35,210 nt of DNA from Comamonadaceae bacterium (GTDB lineage: Bacteria > Pseudomonadota > Gammaproteobacteria > Burkholderiales > Burkholderiaceae_C): positions 1-35,210 of the forward strand of contig CANGEE010000007.1 of the NCBI GenBank assembly GCA_947452635.1, in the 5' to 3' direction. The position numbers and the translations under genes were made by a program. Positions within the stretch are counted from its first letter, which is position 1. Each line of letters opens with the position of its first letter. This document shows, piece by piece, positions 24,267 to 31,803 of this stretch. The notes beneath the pieces were generated by a model. It was not told the origin of the DNA, did no database searches, and was given only the letters and a program-made list of their open reading frames with translations.

Positions 24267-25034
24267 TCAGTCGGCGTAGCCGGGCAACTCGCGGTCCAAC
24301 ACCCGCATACGGGCTTCAAAGAACAAGCGCTCACGTTCGGCGCGCGGATGACGGTCGTGCACCGACGGGGTTTTGACCCGCGCCACCACCTCGGGGCTGA
24401 GCACTTCAATGGCTTGTCCGGTGGACAAGGCCATGACCTGCGCACGGCACACCCGCTCGAGTTTGTAGAGGCGACGATAAGCCTGGGCCACCGTCTCGCC
24501 GGTCACCACCACGCCGTGGTTTTTCATGAACAAAATCGGTTTGTCGCCCAGGCAAGCGGCCAGACGCTCGCCTTCTTCCAAGCTGCTGGCGAGGCCTTGG
24601 TAATGGTCGTCATAGGCAATTTGCCCATCAAAGAACGCTGCGGTTTGGCTGGCCGAGATCAGGCGGTTGTCTTGCAACATGTTCAAGGCCATGGCCCAAT
24701 GCTGGTGGGTGTGCAACACCACATTGGCGCCAGTGATGCGGTGCAGCGGTGCATGGATGCATTGCGCCGACAACTCCACCACGCCGCGCCCCTCCAGCGT
24801 ATGGCCGGCTTCGTCAAAGACAATCATGTCGCTGGCGCGCGCCTCAGACCAATGCAAGCCAAAGGGCAAGACCAGGTACTGCCCCTCAACGCCAGGCACT
24901 TTCATGGTGAAGTGGTTGTCGATGCCCTCTTCCAATTCATCTTGCACCGCCATGCGCAAAGAGGCGGCCAAATGCACTTTGGCTTGGTGAACGGGTTCGG
25001 GGGCGGTGGCACGGGGCAATGAATGAACCGACAT
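24267..25034 (-). CDS. Class II aldolase/adducin family protein
   Basis: A 255-residue protein of the class II aldolase/adducin fold. The zinc-site histidines H108 and H110 (VLHTHQHW) and H173 (KNHGVVV) are present, along with NHFTMK (40-45) and a flavin-free sugar-aldolase-like core. The position where true aldolases carry the catalytic Glu (usually 'SSE') reads SAQ, as in adducin-like members, so lyase activity is not assured. The ATG at 25034 has GAGAGGT upstream; the in-frame extension to 25094 is not needed. It is convergent with the Bug gene and 73 bases from the divergent tRNA gene. Confidence 0.87.
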   Translation of the reverse strand: MSVHSLPRATAPEPVHQAKVHLAASLRMAVQDELEEGIDNHFTMKVPGVEGQYLVLPFGLHWSEARASDMIVFDEAGHTLEGRGVVELSAQCIHAPLHRITGANVVLHTHQHWAMALNMLQDNRLISASQTAAFFDGQIAYDDHYQGLASSLEEGERLAACLGDKPILFMKNHGVVVTGETVAQAYRRLYKLERVCRAQVMALSTGQAIEVLSPEVVARVKTPSVHDRHPRAERERLFFEARMRVLDRELPGYAD

Positions 25035-25089
25035 GGGGACCTCTCGAGTCAAAAATTGCATTGTGCCCAAGTTTGGCGCGGCGTGTGCA

Positions 25090-25095
25090 TACAAT
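25090..25095 (+). promoter_or_regulatory. -10 box of the tRNA-Arg gene
   Basis: TACAAT (5 of 6) ends 12 bases before the first base of the mature tRNA. The -35 region has no good hexamer at 16-18 bases. Confidence 0.45.
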
Positions 25096-25107
25096 AGCCA
25101 GCGATCT

Positions 25108-25182
25108 GTCGCCGTAGTTCAATGGATAGAACGAGTGCCTCCTAAGCGCTAAATACAGGTTCGATTCCTGTCGGCGGCACCA
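25108..25182 (+). tRNA. tRNA-Arg (anticodon CCT)
   Basis: Folds fully by eye. The acceptor stem GTCGCCG pairs with CGGCGGC (one G-U), a D-arm follows with TAGTTCAATGGATAGAAC, and the anticodon stem AGTGC/GCGCT bears the loop CTCCTAA (anticodon CCT, reading AGG). The T-arm is ACAGG-TTCGATT-CCTGT, followed by the discriminator A and an encoded CCA. No integrase or direct repeat of the tRNA 3' end is seen nearby. Confidence 0.97.
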
Positions 25183-25234
25183 TTGACGAATTGCCCACAG
25201 CGCCTATAGTCTGTCCATCACTACCAGATGGACA
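25183..25234 (+). promoter_or_regulatory. Alcohol dehydrogenase promoter with 23-bp palindromic operator
   Basis: TTGACG (25183-25188) and TATAGT (25205-25210), each 5 of 6 to consensus, with a 16-base spacer; the predicted transcription start is near 25217. Over that start lies a perfect inverted repeat, TGTCCATC (25212-25219), 7-base spacer, GATGGACA (25227-25234). A repressor bound there would block initiation or escape. The -35 box begins one base after the tRNA CCA end. Confidence 0.7.
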
Positions 25235-25238
25235 AGCC

Positions 25239-26288
25239 ATGATCTCCCAAGACATCGTTGAGTGGGGTAAACCCTTGCAGCAAGCTGTGCGCGAAACACC
25301 GACACCCCAAGGCACCGAGGTGTTGGTCAAAGTCAAATACTGCGGTATTTGCCACTCAGACGTGCACATTCGCGACGGGTATTTCGACCTGGGCGGTGGG
25401 CGCAAATTCCAGATGTCCGAGCGCGGCATGCGCCTGCCCATCACCATGGGTCACGAACCTTATGGCACTGTGCTTTCTGGGGGCCCCCAAGCCGGCCCCT
25501 TGCCCGTGGGCGAGGACCGTTTGGTGTACCCCTGGACCGGTTGCGGCCAATGCGAGCGCTGCCTGGAAGGCATTGACAACTGGTGCCCCGCGCCCCGTTA
25601 CATCGGGGTTCAAACGCCCGGTGGCTACGCCGACCATGTGCTGGTGCCGCATCCGCGCTACCTGATTGATGCCACGGGCATTGACCCGAGCTTTGCCCCC
25701 ATCTTGGCCTGTTCGGGCCTGACGACGTACAGCGCGGCCCGCAAACTCATGCCCTGCAAGCCGCAAGATTGGATTGTGGTCATGGGCGCAGGCGGCCTGG
25801 GCCTGATGGCGGTGGCCATGCTCAAGGCCATGGGCCATGAGCGCATTGCGGTGTGCGAGATTGACGAATCCAAATGGTCAGCGGCGCGCGACATGGGCGC
25901 GCTGGAAACTTTCAACCCTTTGCAGGAAGATACCCAGCGCAAGTTGCAAGCGCTGCCCGGCGGGGTGTGGGGCGTGATCGATTTGGTCGGCGCGCAAAAC
26001 ACGGCCAACCTGGGCATCGCGGTCTTGCGCAAAGGCGGTCGCTATGTGGTGGTCGGTTTGTTTGGCGGTGAGATTCCGGTCTCATTGGTCACCATGGCCC
26101 AGAGGGCCATCACCATTCAAGGCTCTTATGTGGGTTCGCTGCAAGAGCTGCGTGAAGTGGTGGCCTTGGCGCAAACCGGCAAGCTGCAACACATCCCCAC
26201 CGCCACCTGTTCGATGGACCAGATCTCTGAAGTCCTGGACCGGCTCAAAGCGGGCACCGTGCTGGGCCGGGTGGTGGCGCAAACTTAA
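25239..26288 (+). CDS. Zinc-dependent alcohol dehydrogenase (MDR)
   Basis: A 349-residue medium-chain alcohol dehydrogenase. Catalytic zinc ligands are C38 (YCGICHSD), H72 and E73 (GHE). The structural zinc cluster is C102, C105, C108 and C116 (GCGQCERC...C). The NAD(P) fold shows VMGAGGLGLMAVAML. It oxidises an alcohol or reduces an aldehyde; the substrate is unknown. I start at the ATG at 25239 (MISQDIVEWG), since the upstream in-frame codons from 25191 run through the promoter and palindrome. Unlike the quinone reductase-like protein at 16546-17523, it has both zinc sites. Confidence 0.93.
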   Translation: MISQDIVEWGKPLQQAVRETPTPQGTEVLVKVKYCGICHSDVHIRDGYFDLGGGRKFQMSERGMRLPITMGHEPYGTVLSGGPQAGPLPVGEDRLVYPWTGCGQCERCLEGIDNWCPAPRYIGVQTPGGYADHVLVPHPRYLIDATGIDPSFAPILACSGLTTYSAARKLMPCKPQDWIVVMGAGGLGLMAVAMLKAMGHERIAVCEIDESKWSAARDMGALETFNPLQEDTQRKLQALPGGVWGVIDLVGAQNTANLGIAVLRKGGRYVVVGLFGGEIPVSLVTMAQRAITIQGSYVGSLQELREVVALAQTGKLQHIPTATCSMDQISEVLDRLKAGTVLGRVVAQT

Positions 26289-26364
26289 GAGGCGCGGCAA
26301 CTCTACGGCCCGCCCCAAGCGCTGAGGTGACAGCGCCGGGCGGCGCATCCCACTACGATGGCGC

Positions 26365-27711
26365 ATGCAATCCACCCACCCGCTGCTCAAAGCGCCCATC
26401 CTGCCCACCATCTGGCGTTTGAGCGTGCCCAATATGGTGGCCATGATGGCCGCCGCCTTGGTCACCATCGCCGAGACCACCTATGTGGGCCAGTTGGGCA
26501 TCGCCCCCTTGGCCGGTATGGCTTTGGTCTTCCCCTTGGTCATGTTGCAGCAAATGCTCTCCACCGGCTCCATGGGGGGCGGCATCTCGTCGGCCGTCAG
26601 CCGGGCGCTGGGCGCAGGTGATGAACACCGTGCCCAATCTTTGGCCCTGCATGCCAGTGTGATTGCGCTGGTTTTGGGTCTGTTTTTCACGCTGCTGTTC
26701 GGGGCCTTTCGCATCGACATGCTGCAAGCCATTGGCGGCACCGGTGAAGCCCTGAATCAAGCCTCGCTGTTTGCTGCGGTGGCGTTTTCCGGCTCGGTGA
26801 GCATTTGGTTGACCAATGCTTTCGCCTCGGTGATTCGCGGCTCGGGCAATATGAAAACGCCTTCGGTGGTGCTGCTCACGGTGTCCGTGTTTCAAATCGT
26901 GCTGGGCGGCAGTTTGGGGCTGGGTTGGGGGCCGGTGCCACGTTTGGGCATGGTCGGCGTGGCCTTGGGTCAGGTCATTGCCTTTACGGGCGGCGCTTTG
27001 GTGTTGGGTTGGTACTTGCATTCACCGGCCAGTCGGGTGCGTTTGGTCTTCAAAGGGCCGCTGCGCTGGAGCGACTTTTACGACATTTTGAAAGTCGGCG
27101 GCATCTCCAGCATTTCCTCCATCCAGACCGTCTTGACGATTTTGATTTTGACCCGTCTGGTGTCGCAGTTTGGCACCGAAGCCCTGGCCGGTTACGGCAT
27201 TGGCACTCGCTTGGAGTTTTTGCTCATCCCCATCACCTTTGCGATAGGCGTGGCCTGCGTGCCGATGGTCGGCGTGGCCATGGGCGCGGGCCTGGTGCAA
27301 CGCGCGCGCCAAGTCGCGTGGATGGGCAGCACCTTGGCGGCCCTCATGATCGGCGTGGTCGGTGCCATCGCAGCCTTGAACCCCAACTTGTGGAGCAGCC
27401 TGTTCAGCGACTCGGCCACGGTGCAAGCCTATGCCCGCAGTTACTTTGAACGGGTGGGTCCTTGGTACAGCATGTTTGGCTTTGGCCTGTGTTTGTACTT
27501 TGCCTCACAAGGCTCAGGCAAAGTGCTGGGCCCGGTACTGGCCGGCACGCTGCGATTGGTGATCGTGGCGGTCGGCGGGGTTTGGTTGCTGCGCGAGGGC
27601 GCGAGCGCGATCGGTATGTTCACCTTGGTGGGCGTGGCCATGGGCGCCTATGGCCTGGCCTCCGGCCTGGCCATGCACTGGACTTCGTGGGGTCCCTCAA
27701 CACAGGACTGA
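26365..27711 (+). CDS. MATE-family multidrug/metabolite exporter
   Basis: A 448-residue, 12-helix protein with the two MATE half-repeats. The first contains PNMVAMMAAALVTIAETTYVGQLG and the stretch SAVSRALGAGDEHRA. The second contains GTEALAGYGIGTRLEFLLIPITFAIGVACVPMVG. MATE proteins export cationic compounds or metabolites using Na+ or H+ gradients. The ATG at 26365 has no Shine-Dalgarno; TACGAT ends 5 bases upstream. The stop is 17 bases from the convergent soxB stop, and no terminator lies between them. Confidence 0.93.
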   Translation: MQSTHPLLKAPILPTIWRLSVPNMVAMMAAALVTIAETTYVGQLGIAPLAGMALVFPLVMLQQMLSTGSMGGGISSAVSRALGAGDEHRAQSLALHASVIALVLGLFFTLLFGAFRIDMLQAIGGTGEALNQASLFAAVAFSGSVSIWLTNAFASVIRGSGNMKTPSVVLLTVSVFQIVLGGSLGLGWGPVPRLGMVGVALGQVIAFTGGALVLGWYLHSPASRVRLVFKGPLRWSDFYDILKVGGISSISSIQTVLTILILTRLVSQFGTEALAGYGIGTRLEFLLIPITFAIGVACVPMVGVAMGAGLVQRARQVAWMGSTLAALMIGVVGAIAALNPNLWSSLFSDSATVQAYARSYFERVGPWYSMFGFGLCLYFASQGSGKVLGPVLAGTLRLVIVAVGGVWLLREGASAIGMFTLVGVAMGAYGLASGLAMHWTSWGPSTQD

Positions 27712-27728
27712 AGTCCCCACGACTGTCC

Positions 27729-29468
27729 TCACACAGCGGCGTAACCAGGATTGGGCAAGGCCCCCGTGATCTTAGGCGTGTTGAGATGGCGTGGTTTGAC
27801 GCGCCCGCCCGGCTGGGTTTTCAGCCATGGCGCCACCACCTCCCAAATGGGCTTGAGTCCTTGGCTGCGGGCCTCCTCGGCCACCGGCGCCCAACCCGCC
27901 ACTTTGTATTTTTTACCGGCCTCGATCAAACGACCATGCAGGCGCATATCGCCAATGCGTGCACCCATGCGTTCCAAGGGATTGCAACCGTAAGTCAAGC
28001 CGCCCACGCGCACCATGTCGCCGCCTTGTTGGTAATAAGGGTCGGGATTGAACAGGTTGTCGGCCACGTCTTCCAGCACCGTTTTGATCATCTCGCCGGT
28101 CATCTCGTTGACCGTGGCATACGAGTAAGTGGTGGCGGTCATGTCCATCAACCATTCACGCGTGATGGCTTGACCCGGCAACAGCGTGGTGCCCCAGCGG
28201 AAACCGGGAGAGAAAGCGATCTCGGCGTTTTGCACGTCCAGCATGGCATCGAGCAGCAACTGGTCCCCCGTGCCATTGAAGTTGCCACGGCGGTACAGCA
28301 AGCCCTCCGACACCCCCAGCGTTTCAGACAACTGGGCTTCGTAAGGCGCACGAATTTGTTGAATCAAAGCGTCCATGGCCTTGTCAGCGGGCAGCATGTT
28401 GGAGAACACGGGCAAGAGCTTGTAGCGAAAGTCGGTGACTTGCTTGCCTTTGACTTGCAGATCGAGCACGCCCAAAAATTTGCCGTTGGAGCCGGCGTTG
28501 GTGACAATGGTTTTGCCACCGGTGTTGCTGACCAGCGTGGCCACTGGCATGCCGTCGTGCGTATGACCGCCCAAAATGGCGTCAATGCCGCGCACGCGGC
28601 TGGCCATCTTCAAGTCCACGTCCATGCCGTTGTGACTGAGCACCACCACCACCTGCGCACCTTGGCCCCGGGCCTCATCGACCATGGCTTGCATATTCGC
28701 GTCTTGGATGCCAAAGGCCCAATCGGCCATCAGGTAACGCGGGTTGGCGATCGGTGTGTAGGGAAAGGCCTGGCCGATGATGGCGCAGGGCACGCCGTTG
28801 ATCTGGCGCAGCACATAGGGCTTGAACACCGGGTCGCCAAAGTCTTGGGTCTTGATGTTTTGCGCGACAAAATCAATCTTGCCGGCAAAGTCTTTGTCCA
28901 CAATCTCTTTGACCCGGTCCATGCCCAGGGTGAACTCCCAGTGCCCGGTCATGATGTCCACGCCCAGCAATTTGCAAGCCTCCACCATGTCTTGGCCCTT
29001 GGTCCACAAACTGGTGGCCGAGCCTTGCCAGGTGTCGCCACCGTCCAGCAGCAAGGCACCAGGGCGGCTGGCTTTCAAGCGTTTCACCAAGGTGGCCAAA
29101 TGCGCAAAACCGCCCACCTTGCCGTAGCGCCGAGCGGCCGTCTCAAAGTCCAAATGCGTTAAAGCATGGGCCTGGGCCGAGCCCGGACGCACCTTGGCCA
29201 CCTGCAGCAGGTGTTCGCCCACCAAATGCGGCAACTGCCCTTGCATGGCGCCCACGCCGAGGTTGATACTGGGTTCACGAAAATGAATGGGCTTGAGTTG
29301 CGCGTGGCAGTCGGTCATGTGCAAGAAAGACACTTGGCCAAAAGGCGCGATGTCATACAGCCCCTGCGCGGCGGTAGCGGCACTGGCTTGCGCATACGCA
29401 CCCATGTTCAAACCGGCCATGGTGCCTGCGCCCATGACCTGGATGAATTCGCGCTTGCTCAGGTTCAC
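27729..29468 (-). CDS. soxB: SoxB, dimanganese S-sulfosulfanyl-L-cysteine sulfohydrolase
   Basis: A 579-residue periplasmic enzyme that hydrolyses the terminal sulfate from thiosulfate bound to SoxY. It has a 5'-nucleotidase-like fold. Metal-site residues visible are D53/H55 (TDCHA), D142/D145 (LLDGGDTWQGS), H176 in the SoxB-specific MTGHWEF, H279 (LSHNGMD) and H302/H304 (GGHTHDG). The export signal is Tat-like but reads SKREFIQ, with Lys-Arg in place of Arg-Arg. The start is a GTG overlapping the soxX stop (GTGA), indicating coupling. It is the last gene of soxYZAXB and has no terminator after it. Confidence 0.97.
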   Translation of the reverse strand: MNLSKREFIQVMGAGTMAGLNMGAYAQASAATAAQGLYDIAPFGQVSFLHMTDCHAQLKPIHFREPSINLGVGAMQGQLPHLVGEHLLQVAKVRPGSAQAHALTHLDFETAARRYGKVGGFAHLATLVKRLKASRPGALLLDGGDTWQGSATSLWTKGQDMVEACKLLGVDIMTGHWEFTLGMDRVKEIVDKDFAGKIDFVAQNIKTQDFGDPVFKPYVLRQINGVPCAIIGQAFPYTPIANPRYLMADWAFGIQDANMQAMVDEARGQGAQVVVVLSHNGMDVDLKMASRVRGIDAILGGHTHDGMPVATLVSNTGGKTIVTNAGSNGKFLGVLDLQVKGKQVTDFRYKLLPVFSNMLPADKAMDALIQQIRAPYEAQLSETLGVSEGLLYRRGNFNGTGDQLLLDAMLDVQNAEIAFSPGFRWGTTLLPGQAITREWLMDMTATTYSYATVNEMTGEMIKTVLEDVADNLFNPDPYYQQGGDMVRVGGLTYGCNPLERMGARIGDMRLHGRLIEAGKKYKVAGWAPVAEEARSQGLKPIWEVVAPWLKTQPGGRVKPRHLNTPKITGALPNPGYAAV

Positions 29469-30130
29469 TTATTGACTGGAGACTGGGGGTCCAATAACAG
29501 TGCCACCACATGGCGCACTTGGGCTTCGGTCAGGATGCCCATGTGGCCCGCACGCGGCATGTTGGAGCAGGCGTTGTAGGCTTTGGCGTTCCAAATCTTG
29601 CCCCAGGTGTACTGCACCATGGCCTGCGCATCGGGGCTCTTGGGATCGGTCACGCCGCGGATCTTGCCGTAGTTGTACAAGCTGGGGCCGATGGTGCCGT
29701 AAGAAATTTCTTTCTGGTCGATTTGGTGGCAGTTGTAGCAGTTGCCACCGTTGGGTGCCGAGGCCTCATCGGTCCAAGTCAGCCCACGGCCGCTTTGGGC
29801 AATGGTTTCGCCTTGCCGCCAATCGCCTACAAATTGGCCGTCCGCAGGCCAGCGAATGCTTTTGAAATTGCTTTCTTCTATGGCCCGGGCGGTTTTCTCG
29901 TCCAGGGCTTGGCCCGCCACATCGGCCTGGCTGCAGGCCCGATTGGTCTCGTCGGTGGCAGTGACGCGCTCGACTTGGGCAATGCCTTCGGTCCGGAACG
30001 AGGCTTTGATGATGCGGTCGGTCAGGGTGTTGAGTTCGGCCACCGAGGGGCCAGAGGCGCAACCGACGCCCATCCAGGCCACGGCCACTGCGGCCAATGC
30101 CTTTGTTGCGAAAGAGATTTTTGTGTTCAT
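29465..30130 (-). CDS. soxX: SoxX, c-type cytochrome subunit of SoxAX
   Basis: A 221-residue monoheme cytochrome that with SoxA attaches thiosulfate to SoxY. The heme motif is CYNCH (131-135), with the distal Met probably in CSNMPRAGH; GTIGPSLYNYGK is typical of SoxX. It is longer than many SoxX proteins because of an extra region (about 25-95) before the heme domain. The signal sequence ends in GVGCASGP with Cys24, an imperfect lipobox, so it may be lipid-anchored. The ATG at 30130 has GGAG upstream; the in-frame extension to 30427 is antisense-like and overlaps soxA. Confidence 0.93.
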   Translation of the reverse strand: MNTKISFATKALAAVAVAWMGVGCASGPSVAELNTLTDRIIKASFRTEGIAQVERVTATDETNRACSQADVAGQALDEKTARAIEESNFKSIRWPADGQFVGDWRQGETIAQSGRGLTWTDEASAPNGGNCYNCHQIDQKEISYGTIGPSLYNYGKIRGVTDPKSPDAQAMVQYTWGKIWNAKAYNACSNMPRAGHMGILTEAQVRHVVALLLDPQSPVNK

Positions 30131-30147
30131 AACTGTGGCTCCACCGA

Positions 30148-30951
30148 TCAACGCTTGATGGCCGGTGCCACCGAGACCGCGCCTTGCGCTTTCACGCCCA
30201 AGTAGGTCGACAAGGCAATCGTCGCATCGCTGCCAAACCCGGGGTAAGGAAAACGCTGTTGGCGATAGCAATCGTTCAAGCGCAGTTGCATGCTCCACAT
30301 CTGGCCATTGGAGACGCGGTAGGCCGGCCATGCCGCAAAGCCCACGCCATCGCCCGGGCTCTTGCTGAGCATGGGCAGGTCTTGCAGTCGAATGCGCTTG
30401 CCCTCTTCGCCATGGCACGAGGCGCAAGAAAAATCATGCGTGCCACCGCGTTGGTAAAACAAGCGCTTGCCCACTTCGTAAAAAGTTTTCTCTTGGGTGT
30501 GCGCTTGCGACAAATTGAATTTCAGCCCTTTGGATTCGGACGCGATCCAGGTGGCCAGCGCCGTCACATTGTTTTGCTCGCCTTTGCCAAACGGGGTGTT
30601 GGCAATTTCGGCCCCGTTGAAGCCTTGCAAGCTTTCCATGCAGCTGACCAGGCGCGACTCCAGGTCCTGCACCCGCTGGGTGTCGGCAAAGTAGCGCGGC
30701 AGCGTGACGAACACGCCTTTGACCACGCCCGGGCCTTGGCCCAGATCGCACTTTTCCAGGGTGGCATTTTTGGGACCACGGGCTTTTTTCCAAAGGTCTT
30801 CGCCTTTGGCTTCGAACAACTCCGACGGATTGCCGTCGGCCAGCATGGCGCGGTATTCGTCAATGCCTTGGCTGGTGGTTTTTTGCGCCATCGCCGGGGC
30901 CATGATGCACAGCGCCAGCGCCAAAGAGACAAGTTTGAGCAGGTTCATCAT
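30148..30951 (-). CDS. soxA: SoxA, monoheme type
   Basis: A 267-residue catalytic subunit of the SoxAX c-type cytochrome. There is one heme motif, CASCH (176-180), and the active-site cysteine C228 (LNDCYRQQR) that becomes a persulfide heme ligand. The N-terminal heme of diheme SoxA is absent: only C68 and C104 remain at those positions and could form a disulfide, as in the known monoheme form. A signal peptide ends at about AMAQ (23). I start at the ATG at 30951; a second ATG is adjacent, and a TTG at 30963 overlaps the soxZ stop. It lies 8 bases after soxZ and 17 before soxX. Confidence 0.94.
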   Translation of the reverse strand: MMNLLKLVSLALALCIMAPAMAQKTTSQGIDEYRAMLADGNPSELFEAKGEDLWKKARGPKNATLEKCDLGQGPGVVKGVFVTLPRYFADTQRVQDLESRLVSCMESLQGFNGAEIANTPFGKGEQNNVTALATWIASESKGLKFNLSQAHTQEKTFYEVGKRLFYQRGGTHDFSCASCHGEEGKRIRLQDLPMLSKSPGDGVGFAAWPAYRVSNGQMWSMQLRLNDCYRQQRFPYPGFGSDATIALSTYLGVKAQGAVSVAPAIKR

Positions 30952-30959
30952 GGCACAAC

Positions 30960-31271
30960 TCAAGCCACAACGGCTTCGTCGGTGCGGCTGTCACCCTTGT
31001 TGTCTTTCCAGGTCACGGCAATTTTGTCGCCCGCTTTGGCCCCTTTGAGTACAAACTGCATGAAGGGATTTTTGGAGACTGAAGGCCCCCACTCGGCCGT
31101 CAGCACCAACTTGCCGTTGTGGCTGGCAGTGACTTCTTGGATGTGCCAGGCGGGCACGATTTTGCCGGCCGCGTCTTTGCGCTGGCCGGTTTCCATCTCG
31201 TGGCTCATCAGCACACGGACCGTGGTTTTGTCGCCAGCGGCTTGGGCGCGAATGCGCATCGGATCTGCCAT
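30960..31271 (-). CDS. soxZ: SoxZ, sulfur carrier partner
   Basis: A 103-residue immunoglobulin-like protein that forms the SoxYZ carrier complex. It opens MADPMRIRAQAAGDKTTVRVLMSHEMETG, and VPAWHIQEVTASHNGK plus GPSVSKNPFMQFVLKGAKAGDKIAVTWKDN are characteristic. It has no signal peptide and is exported by hitch-hiking with SoxY. The ATG at 31271 follows a strong GAGGAG (7-base spacing), which rules out the longer in-frame start at 31364. It is 44 bases after soxY. Confidence 0.96.
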   Translation of the reverse strand: MADPMRIRAQAAGDKTTVRVLMSHEMETGQRKDAAGKIVPAWHIQEVTASHNGKLVLTAEWGPSVSKNPFMQFVLKGAKAGDKIAVTWKDNKGDSRTDEAVVA

Positions 31272-31315
31272 CTTGAACTCCTCAATACTTGAATGTTTCG
31301 GCTCACAGCGGTGGC

Positions 31316-31771
31316 TTAACCGCCGCAGCCACCCAACGTGACTTTGACTTCTTTTTTGGCCCACAAGGCTTTGCCGTCAGCCATCACGGCCACGGCGTAC
31401 ACATCCGAGGTTTGGCCCATCTTGGCGCGGGTCAAAAAGTTATTCTCCAAGCTCTCTGAGCTTTGAAACAAGGCCACCAAAGCCAGTGGATTTTTTTCGA
31501 CCAACAGCAGCAGGTGTTTGACGCCAGGCAAAGCAGTGCTCACGCCCATGGGCACCACTGCACCGTTTTCGGCAATGTCAGGTGCAGTCAAAATCACGTC
31601 TTTGCTTTCCACCAGACTTGCCGCGCCGGTGGCCTTGACGGCATCGGGCACCGACTTGGCTTCAAACGCGGTTTTGTTGAACGCCGCTTGGGCAAATTGC
31701 GGAAAACCAGCGGCGGCCAGCATGCCTGCGACAGCCGCGCTGCGTTGTAGTGTCTCGCGACGGGTTTGCAT
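31316..31771 (-). CDS. soxY: SoxY, sulfur-carrying protein
   Basis: A 151-residue periplasmic carrier that holds pathway intermediates on the cysteine of its C-terminal swinging arm, here GGCGG (147-151, Cys149). The N-terminus is a Tat signal: TRRETLQ followed by a hydrophobic stretch to about AQAA (30). Length and domain are normal. The ATG at 31771 has a strong AAGGAG 7 bases upstream, but that site is the 3' arm of a predicted leader hairpin. It is the first gene of soxYZAXB, 80 bases after soxW. Confidence 0.97.
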   Translation of the reverse strand: MQTRRETLQRSAAVAGMLAAAGFPQFAQAAFNKTAFEAKSVPDAVKATGAASLVESKDVILTAPDIAENGAVVPMGVSTALPGVKHLLLLVEKNPLALVALFQSSESLENNFLTRAKMGQTSDVYAVAVMADGKALWAKKEVKVTLGGCGG

Positions 31772-31775
31772 CGGT

Positions 31776-31800
31776 CATCTCCTTGAACAAGGAGGTGATC
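31776..31800 (-). promoter_or_regulatory. soxY leader hairpin: 16S rRNA 3'-end mimic sequestering the RBS
   Basis: Read on the minus strand, the leader holds GATCACCTCCTT (31800-31789), identical to the 3' end of bacterial 16S rRNA, then the loop GTTC, then AAGGAG (31784-31779), the soxY Shine-Dalgarno. CTCCTT pairs with AAGGAG over 6 bases, and beyond one C-A mismatch three more pairs (CA and T against TG and A) extend the stem. Folding would hide the ribosome-binding site. The pairing is seen directly; the regulatory role is inference. Confidence 0.6.
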
Positions 31801-31803
31801 TTA

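Noticed and set aside
25108-25182. tRNA-Arg as an attachment site for an integrated element
   Set aside because: No integrase, no repeated 3' tRNA end and no change in gene character on either side.
27462-29162. 566-codon plus-strand frame running from the MATE gene through soxB antisense
   Set aside because: Spans two unrelated real genes and has no recognisable domain; typical antisense frame in GC-rich DNA.
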